Source: Pseudonocardia thermophila (GTDB lineage: Bacteria; Actinomycetota; Actinomycetes; Mycobacteriales; Pseudonocardiaceae). From it: DNA of 64,000 nucleotides. The notes beneath the pieces are model-generated. The model saw only the letters and a list, made by a program, of their open reading frames with translations. It was not told where the DNA came from and ran no database searches. The stretch lies in the NCBI RefSeq assembly GCF_900142365.1, contig NZ_FRAP01000004.1, positions 124,001 to 188,000 on the forward strand. The letters are read 5' to 3'. The position numbers and the translations under genes were made by a program. Positions within the stretch are counted from its first letter, which is position 1; each line of letters opens with the position of its first letter. Positions 35,901-44,693 of the stretch are shown here, piece after piece.

Positions 35901-36695
35901 ATGATCGAGCTGGAGGCGGTCTCGAAGGTCTACCGGACCGGGGCCATCGAGCTGCGCGCGCTCGACGACATCAACCTCACCATCGAGGACGGCGACCTCG
36001 TCGCGATCATGGGTGCCTCGGGCTCCGGCAAGAGCACCATGATGAACATCCTCGGCTGCCTCGACGCCCCCACGTCGGGGACCTACCGGCTCGACGGCAT
36101 CGACGTCGGCAAGCTGCGGGAGAACGCGCTCGCCGACATCCGCAACAAGAAGATCGGGTTCGTCTTCCAGTCGTTCAACCTGATCCCGCGCACGTCCGCG
36201 ATCCGCAACGTGGAGCTGCCGATGGTCTACGGCGGCGGCCGCAACCGCCGCGAGCGGGCCCGGCGCGCCCTGGAGCGGGTGGGGCTGGGCGACCGGCTGA
36301 ACCACATGCCCAACGAGCTGTCCGGTGGTCAGCAGCAGCGGGTCGCGGTGGCCCGCGCCCTGGTCATGGACCCGACGATGATCCTTGCCGACGAGCCCAC
36401 CGGCAACCTCGACACCGCCTCGACGATCGACATCATGAACCTGTTCGTCGAGCTCAACGACGCCGGGCGGACCGTCGTGCTGATCACGCACGAGCCCGAG
36501 GTCGCCGAGTTCGCCAAGCGGGTCGTGACCCTGCGCGACGGGCACATCATCAGCGACGTCCGCCAGGAGCAGAACCGCGAGCACGTGGTGCCCCCGGACG
36601 GGCGCACCGAGCGGTTCGCCAGGATCGATCCTGCCGGGCCCGCGGGCCCGGACGACGCGACCGGGCCGGTGCTGCACAAGGACGGCGGCCGGTGA
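35901..36695 (+). CDS. ABC transporter ATP-binding protein, MacB/LolD type
   Basis: 264 aa from ATG 35901 (AGGGGG close upstream); longer upstream starts lack a ribosome site. Walker A GASGSGKSTMMN (about 38-49), Q loop FQSFNLIPRTSA, signature LSGGQQQRVAVARAL, Walker B MILADEPTGNLD and H-loop VLITHEP. The pattern is that of the MacB/LolD family, whose transporters work by mechanotransmission rather than substrate passage. GTGA overlap with the permease and another overlap after that form a three-gene export operon. The 287 bases upstream (35614-35900) show no clear feature. Confidence 0.95.
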   Translation: MIELEAVSKVYRTGAIELRALDDINLTIEDGDLVAIMGASGSGKSTMMNILGCLDAPTSGTYRLDGIDVGKLRENALADIRNKKIGFVFQSFNLIPRTSAIRNVELPMVYGGGRNRRERARRALERVGLGDRLNHMPNELSGGQQQRVAVARALVMDPTMILADEPTGNLDTASTIDIMNLFVELNDAGRTVVLITHEPEVAEFAKRVVTLRDGHIISDVRQEQNREHVVPPDGRTERFARIDPAGPAGPDDATGPVLHKDGGR

Positions 36696-37909
36696 ACGTC
36701 TGGGAAGCCGCGCGCATCGCGCTGCACGGCCTGCGCTCCAACCGGCTGCGGTCGGTGCTGACGATGCTCGGCATCATCATCGGCGTCGCCGCGGTCATCC
36801 TCTTGGTCGCGTTCGGCAACGGGCTGCAGACCTACATCAACGAGGCGTTCGGGCCGCTGGCCAACCAGCTCACGATCTCCAAGACCCAGGGCAGCCTCAG
36901 CGGCAGCGGCGAGCCGAAGGACCTCACCGACGGCGACGTCGAGGCCCTGTCGAACTCGGTGAAGGCGCCCGACATCCTCTCGGTCACCCCGATCGTCAAC
37001 GGGGTCGCGAACGTCCAGGCCAGCGGCGCCACCACCCGGGCCAGCGTCGTCGGGACCACCGCCGACTACTTCGCCGTGACCGACCGCGAGCTCGTCGTCG
37101 GCGAGTACTTCGACGAGCAGCAGGTGCGCAACAAGGCCAAGGTCGCCGTCCTGGGCCCGAACGTGGTCGCGGACCTGTTCGGCGGCGACGCCGGCGCCGC
37201 GCTCGGCAAGCAGGTGCGGGTCGGGCGCACGTCGTTCCGGGTCATCGGGGTGGTGACGCCGAACGGCCAGCAGGACGACGTCGTGTTCATGCCGCTGGGC
37301 ACGGCGCGCGCCTACCTGCTCGGCGGCGGCGACGAGGTCAACCAGATCATCGTCCGCGCTACCTCGACCAACGAGGTCGACGCGGCCGAGGCGCAGATCA
37401 ACGCGATCCTCGACGACCGGCACCGCATCCGCGAGCCCGAAGCCCGCGACTTCAACGTGCTCAAGCTGCAGACCCTGCTCGACCAGTCGTCGCAGGTGCT
37501 GTCGTTCGTCACGCTGTTCACCGCGGCCGTCGCGGGGATCTCCCTGGTCGTCGGCAGCATCGGCGTCGCGAACATCATGCTCGTCACCGTCACGGAGCGG
37601 ACCCGCGAGATCGGCATCCGCAAGGCCATCGGCGCGCGGCGGCGAGCGATCCTGCAACAGTTCCTGATCGAGTCGATGATGCTGTCCGGCATCGGCGGGA
37701 TCATCGGGATCCTGCTCGGCATCGGCCTGTCCGCGGCGGCCGGCGTCGTGCTCCCGGCGCTGGTGCAGGACTTCCCCGCGCCCGTCGTCTCGCCCGGCTC
37801 GGTGATCCTGTCGTTCTCGATCAGCCTGATCATCGGCCTGATCGCGGGCGGCTACCCCGCCAACCGCGCAGCGCGCCTGCGCCCGATCGAGGCGCTGAGG
37901 TACCAGTGA
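36692..37909 (+). CDS. MacB/FtsX-type ABC permease
   Basis: 405 aa from GTG 36692. Classical MacB topology: helix 1 (VLTMLGIIIGVAAVILLVAFG, about 22-42), a periplasmic-type domain of about 230 residues (IVGTT..YF, VAVLGPNVVADLF), then three C-terminal helices with TERTREIGIRKAIGARRRAI, the FtsX loop contacting the ATPase. Ends RLRPIEALRYQ as in MacB. The stop overlaps the region of the adaptor gene. It should export a peptide, lipid or drug together with the downstream adaptor. Confidence 0.94.
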   Translation: MNVWEAARIALHGLRSNRLRSVLTMLGIIIGVAAVILLVAFGNGLQTYINEAFGPLANQLTISKTQGSLSGSGEPKDLTDGDVEALSNSVKAPDILSVTPIVNGVANVQASGATTRASVVGTTADYFAVTDRELVVGEYFDEQQVRNKAKVAVLGPNVVADLFGGDAGAALGKQVRVGRTSFRVIGVVTPNGQQDDVVFMPLGTARAYLLGGGDEVNQIIVRATSTNEVDAAEAQINAILDDRHRIREPEARDFNVLKLQTLLDQSSQVLSFVTLFTAAVAGISLVVGSIGVANIMLVTVTERTREIGIRKAIGARRRAILQQFLIESMMLSGIGGIIGILLGIGLSAAAGVVLPALVQDFPAPVVSPGSVILSFSISLIIGLIAGGYPANRAARLRPIEALRYQ

Positions 37910-37956
37910 TCACGCTCCCCGGCCCCCGTGGCCCCCGACCCCGAAAGGCACTCCCC

Positions 37957-39600
37957 ATGGCCGGAAAGAGGCACCTCACGGCGGGCCTCGCGGCAGTGGC
38001 CGTGCTGGTCACGGCGTGCAGTGGTGACAGCTCCCCGGTGCCGACGGTCAGGGTGGACCGCGGCCCGGTCACGACCTCCGTGTCGGCGTCCGGGACACTC
38101 GTGTCGATCGACGAGCAGAACCTCGGGTTCGCCGACCGCGGCCAGATCGCCGAGATCCTGGTCAAGGTCGGCGACGAGGTCCGCGCCGGGGACGTGCTCG
38201 CCCGGCTCGACGACGGGGCGCTCACCCAGGCGCTCAAGTCAGCGCAGGCGAAGCTGGACCAGCAGCGCGCGTCGCTCGGGAAGATCACCGGCAGCTACTC
38301 GATCGAGGGCGCGCAGGCGGCGCTCGACGCCGCGCGGGCCGTGCTGGAGGCCACCGAGGCCAACGTCCACGCCATCAACGAGGCCAACGCCGCGGCCACC
38401 CGGCGGGCGGAGGTGCAGCTGGAGTTCGACCGGGATGTGCTGCGTCAGACGAAGAAGGCCAACGCTAGTGGCTGTCAGACCCAGGACAACAACAACGCCC
38501 GGATCACTACCACGGACGACCAGAGCAGTAGCAGCGGCTCGGACCGCGGACGGAGCGGTCTCCTCCGCCCCAACAGCATGGGCGAGCCAACGACCGCGGC
38601 GCCCGTACGTCCGATCGCCTTCAGTCGCCCGATGGACGACGATGACGACGACGGCTTCGACGCCTCGTCGTGCCCAGCCGTGCAGAACGCGCAGCGCCAG
38701 GTGATCGCCTCCGAGACCGCGCTCGTCCAGGCCCGCCACACCGAGGAGACCGCCCGCACCCAGGGCCGGATCTCGATCGAGAACGCCCGCGCCAACGTCG
38801 TGCAGGCGGAGAACACCCTGGAGAGCGCCAAGCGCGACAACTCCGCCGACACGAAGGTGCAGGAGGCGGTGCTGCGCGACGCGGAGATCGCCGTCGAGAG
38901 CGCCCAGCGCGACCTGGAGAACGCCACGCTGCGCGCCCCGGTCGGCGGGGTCGTGGCGGCGATCAACGCCACGGTGGGCGAGTTCATCCCGGCCGCGTCC
39001 GGCGGCACCCCGCAGGCGCCCGGCTCCACGGCCCGGCTGCCCGGCGCGGTCGGCGGCACCGACGCGTCGGCCACGAGCCTGGGCGGCGGTGGTGGCGCGT
39101 TCATCACGCTGACGAACGTCGACACGTTCCAGCTGGTGGTGCCGTTCGAGGAGTCCGACGCCGCGCAGATCAGCCCGAACCAGCAGGTCGAGGTGAGCAT
39201 CGACGCGATCCCCGGCCTGGTGAAGCCGGGCACCGTGGTCGCGGTGGCCCCCAGTGCGGAGACGATCTCCGGGGTCGTGAGCTACTACGTCACGATCGTG
39301 CTGAACGAGACCGACCCGCGGCTCAAGGACGGCCAGACCGCCCAGGCCGACGTCATCACGAAGTCGGTCGAGAACGTCCTGCGGGTGCCGTCCACCGCGG
39401 TGCGCCAGGACGCCGCGCTGGGGTCCGTGGTGAACATCCCCGGCCCGGACGGCGAGCCGGTGCCGACCCCGGTCACCACCGGCCTGCAGGGCGACGACTT
39501 CACCGAGATCACCTCGGGGCTGCGCGAAGGCCAGGAGATCGTCCTGCCGCAGGCCACCGTCTCGACGATCGATCCGCGGGGCCCGCGGAACGGCGGCTGA
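37957..39600 (+). CDS. MacA/HlyD-like adaptor lipoprotein with an unusual acidic insert
   Basis: 547 aa from ATG 37957 (GAAAGG upstream; an earlier GTG at 37906 overlaps the permease). Lipoprotein signal with lipobox LVTAC, so anchored outside the membrane. Biotinyl-lipoyl hairpin GQIAEILVKVGDEVRAGDVLARL, then coiled-coil arms and beta-barrel domains with TLRAPVGGVVAAINATVGE. The coiled coil is interrupted at about residues 170-250 by a polar insert (NNN, TTTDDQSSSSG, DDDDDD) with one Cys near each end and less GC-rich DNA. Works with the MacB-type pair. Confidence 0.92.
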   Translation: MAGKRHLTAGLAAVAVLVTACSGDSSPVPTVRVDRGPVTTSVSASGTLVSIDEQNLGFADRGQIAEILVKVGDEVRAGDVLARLDDGALTQALKSAQAKLDQQRASLGKITGSYSIEGAQAALDAARAVLEATEANVHAINEANAAATRRAEVQLEFDRDVLRQTKKANASGCQTQDNNNARITTTDDQSSSSGSDRGRSGLLRPNSMGEPTTAAPVRPIAFSRPMDDDDDDGFDASSCPAVQNAQRQVIASETALVQARHTEETARTQGRISIENARANVVQAENTLESAKRDNSADTKVQEAVLRDAEIAVESAQRDLENATLRAPVGGVVAAINATVGEFIPAASGGTPQAPGSTARLPGAVGGTDASATSLGGGGGAFITLTNVDTFQLVVPFEESDAAQISPNQQVEVSIDAIPGLVKPGTVVAVAPSAETISGVVSYYVTIVLNETDPRLKDGQTAQADVITKSVENVLRVPSTAVRQDAALGSVVNIPGPDGEPVPTPVTTGLQGDDFTEITSGLREGQEIVLPQATVSTIDPRGPRNGG

Positions 39601-39641
39601 CCCTGACGACCCGGATAGTCGGGGTTGTTGCAGGAGAGCCG

Positions 39642-39681
39642 CTTTCCCGCCAGATTCCGGCGGGAAAGGGGCTTTCCCGCC
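39642..39681 (+). promoter_or_regulatory. Three-segment alternating hairpin upstream of acyl-CoA dehydrogenase
   Basis: CTTTCCCGCC occurs at 39642-39651 and again at 39672-39681; between them GGCGGGAAAG (39659-39668) is perfectly complementary to both. The middle strand can pair with only one partner at a time. The second hairpin ends 7 bases before the GGAGG of the next gene. It may be an attenuator-like switch, a terminator for the export operon, or simply a small repeat. Confidence 0.55.
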
Positions 39682-39697
39682 ATCGACCGGAGGTGCC

Positions 39698-40855
39698 GTG
39701 GATCCCGCTGACCTCACCGACATCCTGACCGCCGTCCGGAAGTTCGTCCGCGACGACGTCGTCCCGCTCGAAGAACAGATCGACGCCGAGGACGCCATCC
39801 CCGACCACATCATCGCGACGTGCAAGGAGATGGGCCTGTACGGCTTCGCGATCCCCGAGGAGTACGGCGGCCTGGGGATGTCCATGGTCGAAGAGGTGCA
39901 GCTGGCGTTCGAGCTGGGCTGGACCACCCCAGCGCTGCGGTCGCTGTTCGGCACCAACAACGGGATCGCCGGGCAGGTGCTCATCACCGGCGGCACGGAG
40001 GAGCAGCGGCGGGCCTGGCTGCCGCGGCTGGCGTCGGGCGAGGTGACCGCGGCGTTCGGGCTCACCGAGGCCGAGGCGGGCTCGGACCCGTCGTCGCTCA
40101 CCACGTCCGCCCGCCGCGACGGCTCCGACTGGGTGCTCAACGGGGCGAAGCGCTACATCACGAACGCGCTCGTCGCCGACGTCGTCATGGTGTTCGCCCG
40201 CACCGACCCGGACGCGCCGGGCAACCGCGGCATCTCCACGTTCCTGGTGCCGGCCGGCACGCCGGGACTGTCCTTCGGGCCGCGCGACCACAAGATGGGC
40301 CAGATGGGCACCTGGACGTCCGACGTCTACCTCGACGACGTCCGGGTGCCGGCGGACCACCTGGTCGGCGGCGAGGAGGGGCTGCACAACGGGTTCCGCA
40401 TCGCCGCGAAGTGCCTCTCGCACGGGCGGACGCACATCGCGGCGCTGTGCGTGGGGATGGCCGACCGGCTGGTGCACGAGTCGATCGAGTTCGCCAGGAC
40501 CCGCACCCAGGGCGGCCGCCCGATCGCGGCGTACCAGCTGATCCAGGGGCTGATCGCGGACTCGGTGACCGACTACCGGGCCGGGCGCGCCCTCGTGCTC
40601 GACGTGGCGCGCCGCTACGACGACGGCACCGACCGGATCTCCGGGCCGTCGGTGGCGAAGTACTTCGCGTCGGAGATGGTGGGCCGGGTGGCCGACCGCG
40701 CCGTGCAGATCCACGGCGGCTCGGGCTACATGCGCGGCGTGCCGGTCGAGCGCTTCTACCGCGACGTGCGTCTGTTCCGCATCTACGAGGGGACGTCGCA
40801 GATCCAGCAGGTGATCATCGCCCGGGACGCCCTCGGCCCGGCTGCTCGCGGCTGA
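39698..40855 (+). CDS. Acyl-CoA dehydrogenase
   Basis: 385 aa from GTG 39698, GGAGG 4 bases upstream. Standard ACAD layout: N-terminal helical MGLYGFAIPEEYGGLGM, FAD/substrate signature AFGLTEAEAGSDPSSLTT, and C-terminal QIHGGSGYMRGVPVERFYRDVR. RIYEGTSQIQQ (about 363-373) holds the catalytic Glu. It oxidises an acyl-CoA to the 2-enoyl-CoA and passes electrons to ETF. Chain-length preference cannot be read. The enoyl-CoA hydratase 5 kb away could use its product. A palindromic repeat follows the stop by 2 bases. Confidence 0.96.
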   Translation: MDPADLTDILTAVRKFVRDDVVPLEEQIDAEDAIPDHIIATCKEMGLYGFAIPEEYGGLGMSMVEEVQLAFELGWTTPALRSLFGTNNGIAGQVLITGGTEEQRRAWLPRLASGEVTAAFGLTEAEAGSDPSSLTTSARRDGSDWVLNGAKRYITNALVADVVMVFARTDPDAPGNRGISTFLVPAGTPGLSFGPRDHKMGQMGTWTSDVYLDDVRVPADHLVGGEEGLHNGFRIAAKCLSHGRTHIAALCVGMADRLVHESIEFARTRTQGGRPIAAYQLIQGLIADSVTDYRAGRALVLDVARRYDDGTDRISGPSVAKYFASEMVGRVADRAVQIHGGSGYMRGVPVERFYRDVRLFRIYEGTSQIQQVIIARDALGPAARG

Positions 40856-40857
40856 CG

Positions 40858-40908
40858 CGACGAACGGCCCTTTCGTCCACTCCTGGTGGACGAAAGGGCC
40901 GTTCGTCG
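40858..40908. repeat. Intergenic palindromic repeat, copy 2
   Basis: Arms of 23 bases (40858-40880 and 40886-40908) are perfectly complementary around TCCTG. The core GACGAACGGCCC / GGGCCGTTCGTC differs from the copies at 29073 and 55039 by paired changes. It lies between convergent gene ends and probably terminates the acyl-CoA dehydrogenase transcript. Confidence 0.9.
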
Positions 40909-40946
40909 TCCCCGGGCCCTGCGGATCACATGGGCCCGGGAAACGG

Positions 40947-40981
40947 CGAGGGCCCAGGCGCACACAGCGCCCGGGCCCTCG
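40947..40981 (-). terminator. Hairpin downstream of ctaF
   Basis: CGAGGGCCC-A-GGCGC pairs with GCGCC-C-GGGCCCTCG (one mismatch) around ACACA, 22 bases past the ctaF stop on the minus strand. Confidence 0.75.
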
Positions 40982-41003
40982 TCACCGCAGAGGAAGTGGT
41001 CCG

Positions 41004-41402
41004 TCAGTGGCTGCGCGGCGGCAGGTGGTACTCGAACACCAGCCCGCCCACGGCCAGCAGCACCAGCACCGCACCGATGACCAGCAGCCACACCTGCCAG
41101 AACGCGAGCGCGACCCCGCAGACGGCGCACGCCGCGGCCACGCCCATCGGCCAGTAGCTGCCGGGCGAGAAGAACCCGACGTCGCCGGCACCGTCGGACA
41201 CCTCGGCGTCCGGGTTGTCCTCCGGGCGCTGCTCCAGCCGCCGCGACACGAACCGGAAGTACGTGCCGATGATCAGGCCGAGGCCACCGGTGAGGAACAG
41301 CGCGGCCACGCCCACCGGCTCCTGCGTGAGGACCGTGTAGACGATGCCGCAGAGGAAGAAGAACCCGGCGCAGATCTCGAAGATCCGGGACTCGATCTTC
41401 AT
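41004..41402 (-). CDS. ctaF: Cytochrome c oxidase subunit 4 (actinobacterial CtaF)
   Basis: 132 aa from ATG 41402. Four hydrophobic helices: EICAGFFFLCGIVYTVL, GVAALFLTGGLGLIIGTYF, then PMGVAAACAVCGVALAFW and LLVIGAVLVLLAVGGLVFEY. Between the pairs lies the conserved VGFFSPGSYWPMG motif of this family. It is an accessory subunit of the aa3 oxidase in the bc1-aa3 supercomplex. Nine bases separate it from ctaC upstream, so they form one transcript, as in M. tuberculosis (Rv2199c-Rv2200c). Confidence 0.95.
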   Translation of the reverse strand: MKIESRIFEICAGFFFLCGIVYTVLTQEPVGVAALFLTGGLGLIIGTYFRFVSRRLEQRPEDNPDAEVSDGAGDVGFFSPGSYWPMGVAAACAVCGVALAFWQVWLLVIGAVLVLLAVGGLVFEYHLPPRSH

Positions 41403-41411
41403 GGTTGCCTC

Positions 41412-42413
41412 TCAGCTCCCCGCGGCGCTCGGCGGCAGCTGGGCCGAACGGTACGTGCGGTCGGTCGGGAACGGGTAGGTGGTGGTCGCCAGCGGCGCGC
41501 AGAGCTCACCGCAGGTCGGGTCCTCGCGGCCGACCGCGGCCAGCGCCTCGCCCGCCGTGTACGGCGCCCCCGTGGCCGGGTTGACCTGGGTGCGCAGCTC
41601 GAGCCAGCGGTCGAAGCGAACCGGCGACAGCGCGCGGACCTCGAAGTTCATCATCGCGTGGTAGGCGCCGCACAGCTCGGCGCAGCGGCCCACGAACGCG
41701 CCCTCACGGTCGATCCGGTCGATCACCCACGTCGGGTCCTGGTCGTTCTTGTCCGGCAGCGGGAACACGTCCCGCTTGAACAGGAACTCCGGCACGTAGA
41801 ACGAGTGGATGACGTCGTTGGAGTACTGGTTGAAGGTGATGCTCCGCTCGGTCGGCAGCACCAGGATCGGGATGGTGTCGCTGGTCCCGATCGTCACGAC
41901 GTCCTTGCCGTCCGGCGTGGTGTGCCCCGGGTAGGAGAAGTCCCAGTTCCACTGCTTCGCGGCGATGTCGACCGTCATGTCGGTCGCCTCGTCCTTGTCC
42001 GCGTAGTTCTGCACCAGGACGGTGAAGCCGAACAGGACGGCCACGATGATCGTCGGGATCACCGTGAAGACCAGCTCCAGCGGCAGGTTGTACTGCGTCT
42101 GCCGCGGGATGGCGTCGGCCGCCTCCTCCTTCTTCTTGCGGTGGAAGATCACCGCCCAGAACATGGCGCCCCAGGTCACGACGCCCACGACGAGCGCCGC
42201 CACCACCGAGCCGATCCACAGATGACGGATCTGCTCGGCCTGCGGGGTGACGCCCTCCGGAAAGCCGAAGCGGAGCACGTCCTCGATGCCGCACGCGGTG
42301 AGGAACGGCATGCTCAGGACGGCGAGGGCGGCGATCTTGAGCGCCCGGCGGGCCCCCAAACCTCCCCGCGGGTGCGCGGTCCCGCGACGCCCGTCTCGCT
42401 GTGCTCGGCCCAC
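41412..42413 (-). CDS. ctaC: Cytochrome c oxidase subunit II
   Basis: 333 aa from GTG 42413 (GGGAGG about 10 bases upstream). Lipoprotein-type signal ending LTAC, then two transmembrane helices (VVAALVVGVVTWGAMFWAVIF and LVFTVIPTIIVAVLFGFTVLV). The outer cupredoxin domain holds the CuA site: VIHSFYVPEF His, then GRCAELCGAYHAMM with both Cys, Glu, His and Met. It accepts electrons from cytochrome c1/c and passes them to subunit I, encoded elsewhere. Divergent from asnB, as in mycobacteria. Confidence 0.96.
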   Translation of the reverse strand: MGRAQRDGRRGTAHPRGGLGARRALKIAALAVLSMPFLTACGIEDVLRFGFPEGVTPQAEQIRHLWIGSVVAALVVGVVTWGAMFWAVIFHRKKKEEAADAIPRQTQYNLPLELVFTVIPTIIVAVLFGFTVLVQNYADKDEATDMTVDIAAKQWNWDFSYPGHTTPDGKDVVTIGTSDTIPILVLPTERSITFNQYSNDVIHSFYVPEFLFKRDVFPLPDKNDQDPTWVIDRIDREGAFVGRCAELCGAYHAMMNFEVRALSPVRFDRWLELRTQVNPATGAPYTAGEALAAVGREDPTCGELCAPLATTTYPFPTDRTYRSAQLPPSAAGS

Positions 42414-42557
42414 TGCCCGCCGCCTCCCACTGTCGTCGTCGCACGATCGATCGGCCCGGGCGGTTCCCCGGGCTTCTTCGACTTCGCGTAGAGATTAGCC
42501 GAGAGGTTCCCGTGCGCCAGGGTCGGGTGCACGTGTCGGTGACCACCCTGTGGATCA

Positions 42558-42596
42558 GCCGTGCAGATCGGCCGTGCAGATCGGCCGTGCAGATGA
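42558..42596 (+). repeat. 13-bp tandem repeat between ctaC and asnB
   Basis: GCCGTGCAGATCG is repeated exactly at 42558-42570 and 42571-42583, then GCCGTGCAGAT plus GA at 42584-42596. It lies in the divergent promoter region about 90 bases before the asnB start. Confidence 0.9.
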
Positions 42597-42682
42597 GCGC
42601 TGTCGATCAGCCCGGGGGCACCGCTGCGCCCCGCCCTCCCCCGACCGGGCCCGACGAGCCGGCGTCGGCATACTGGCTCGCT

Positions 42683-44599
42683 GTGTGCGGGCTGCTGGGA
42701 CTGCTGACGGCGGAGGCCGATGCGGCCTCCCGGACCGACGCCATCGTGGAGGCGATGCGGCTCGCCCGGCACCGCGGGCCCGACGAGCCCGGGCGCGCCT
42801 GGCACGACCAGGACGTGGTCTTCGGGCACAACCGGCTGTCGTTCATCGACATCGACCACTCGCACCAGCCGATGACCTACCTCGGCGGCCGGTACGTGAT
42901 GGTCTTCAACGGCGAGATCTACAACTACCTCGAGCTGCGCGAGGAGCTCGCCCGCGAGCACGGGGCCACCTTCGCGACCGAGGGCGACAGCGAGGCGATC
43001 CTCGCCGCCTACCACTACTGGGGCCCGGCAGGCGTCTCCCGGCTGCGCGGCATGTTCGCGTTCCTCATCTGGGACACCCAGGAGCGGGTGCTGTTCGGCG
43101 CCCGCGATCCGTTCGGGATCAAGCCGCTGTTCTACGCGGTCGGCTCGGCAGGGGCGGCGTTCGCCAGCGAGAAGAAGTGCCTCCTGCACCTCGCCCCGAC
43201 CCTCGGGCTGCCCGGCGACCCCACCGGCACCGCGCTCGACCAGGTGGCCCTGCAGCACTACCTGACCCTGCAGTACGTGCCGGAGCCGGCGAGCATGCAC
43301 CGCTCGATCCGCCGGATCGAGTCCGGCACCTGGTTCACGGTGCGTCCGGGCGGTGAGGTCGAGCAGGAGCGCTACTTCCACCCCACATTCCGCGGCACAG
43401 CCCCGGCGGCGACCGCCCCGGCCCGCATCGCCGAGGCGCTGCGCGACTCGGTCGCCAAGCACATGCGCGCCGACGTCACCGTCGGCGCGTTCCTGTCCGG
43501 CGGCATCGACTCCACGGCGATCGCGGCACTGGCCAAGGAGCACAACCCGGACCTGATCACCTTCACCACCGGGTTCGAGCGGGAGGGCTACTCCGAGGTC
43601 GACGTGGCCGCCGAGTCCGCGGCCGCGATCGGCGTGCGGCACGTCGTCCGCACGGTCAAGCCCGACGAGATGATGGAGGCGCTGCCGCTCATCGTCTGGT
43701 ACCTCGACGACCCGGTGGCCGACCCGGCGCTGGTGCCGCTGTGGTTCATCGCCCGCGAAGCCCGCAAGCACGTCAAGGTGGTGCTCTCCGGCGAGGGCTC
43801 CGACGAGCTGTTCGGCGGCTACACGATCTACCGCGAGCCGCTCTCGCTCGCGCCGTTCGAGAAGGTCCCCGGCGTGCTGCGCCGGCTGCTCGGTCGGGTG
43901 TCCGCGGGACTGCCCGAGGGGATGCGCGGCAAGGACCTGCTCCGCCGCGGCGCGCTGCCGCTCGAGCAGCGCTACTACGGCAACGCCCGGATCTTCCGCG
44001 ACGACCAGCTCGCGGCCGTCCTGCGCCAGTACGACCCGTGGCGCTCGCACACCGACGTGACCGCGCCCTACTACCGCGAGTCGGTCGGCTGGGACCCGGT
44101 CGCCCGCATGCAGCACGTCGACCTGTTCACGTGGCTGCGCGGCGACATCCTGGTCAAGGCCGACAAGATGACGATGGCCAACTCGCTGGAGCTGCGGGTG
44201 CCGTTCCTCGATCCCGAGGTCTACGCGGTCGCCTCCGAGCTGCCGCTGGAGGCCAAGATCGGCGAAGGCACCACGAAGCTCGCGCTGCGCAAGGCGCTCG
44301 ACGGGATCGTGCCCCCGCACGTGCTGCACCGGCGCAAGCTCGGTTTCCCCGTGCCGATCAGGCACTGGCTGCGCGACGAGATGTACCCGTGGGCGCTCGA
44401 CATCGTGCGCGACTCGCAGGCCGACCACCTCATCGACCTCGCCGCCGTGCGCAACCTGATCGAGGCGCACCGCGCCGGGCCCGTCGACCACAGCCGGCGC
44501 ATCTGGACGCTGCTGGTGTTCCTGCTCTGGCACGGCATCTTCGTCGAGGAGCGGATCAAGCCCGAGGTGCCCGAACCCAGCTACCCGGTCCGGATCTAG
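42683..44599 (+). CDS. asnB: Asparagine synthase (glutamine-hydrolysing)
   Basis: GTG 42683 is chosen because it places Cys at position 2 (MCGLLGLL), the obligatory N-terminal nucleophile after Met removal; longer frames would bury it. 638 aa. The glutaminase half has RHRGPDEPG, NRLSFIDI and FNGEIYNY. The synthetase half has the ATP pyrophosphate loop FLSGGIDSTAIAALA (about 270), VVLSGEGSDELFGGYT and KADKMTMANSLELRVPFLD. Length and order match mycobacterial AsnB (Rv2201), which also lies divergent from ctaC. It makes asparagine, or amidates cell-wall precursors in some relatives. Confidence 0.95.
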   Translation: MCGLLGLLTAEADAASRTDAIVEAMRLARHRGPDEPGRAWHDQDVVFGHNRLSFIDIDHSHQPMTYLGGRYVMVFNGEIYNYLELREELAREHGATFATEGDSEAILAAYHYWGPAGVSRLRGMFAFLIWDTQERVLFGARDPFGIKPLFYAVGSAGAAFASEKKCLLHLAPTLGLPGDPTGTALDQVALQHYLTLQYVPEPASMHRSIRRIESGTWFTVRPGGEVEQERYFHPTFRGTAPAATAPARIAEALRDSVAKHMRADVTVGAFLSGGIDSTAIAALAKEHNPDLITFTTGFEREGYSEVDVAAESAAAIGVRHVVRTVKPDEMMEALPLIVWYLDDPVADPALVPLWFIAREARKHVKVVLSGEGSDELFGGYTIYREPLSLAPFEKVPGVLRRLLGRVSAGLPEGMRGKDLLRRGALPLEQRYYGNARIFRDDQLAAVLRQYDPWRSHTDVTAPYYRESVGWDPVARMQHVDLFTWLRGDILVKADKMTMANSLELRVPFLDPEVYAVASELPLEAKIGEGTTKLALRKALDGIVPPHVLHRRKLGFPVPIRHWLRDEMYPWALDIVRDSQADHLIDLAAVRNLIEAHRAGPVDHSRRIWTLLVFLLWHGIFVEERIKPEVPEPSYPVRI

Positions 44600-44693
44600 A
44601 TCACAGGTTCTCGATCACATACAGCCGGTCGGAGGCTCCAGCACCGGCCGTGGCCGTACTAGGGTTCGATCCGTCACTCGATGGGGGGCTCCC

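Noticed and set aside
42401..42682. Upstream starts for asnB giving a longer protein
   Set aside because: They would place the catalytic Cys internally; class II amidotransferases need it at position 2, which GTG 42683 provides.
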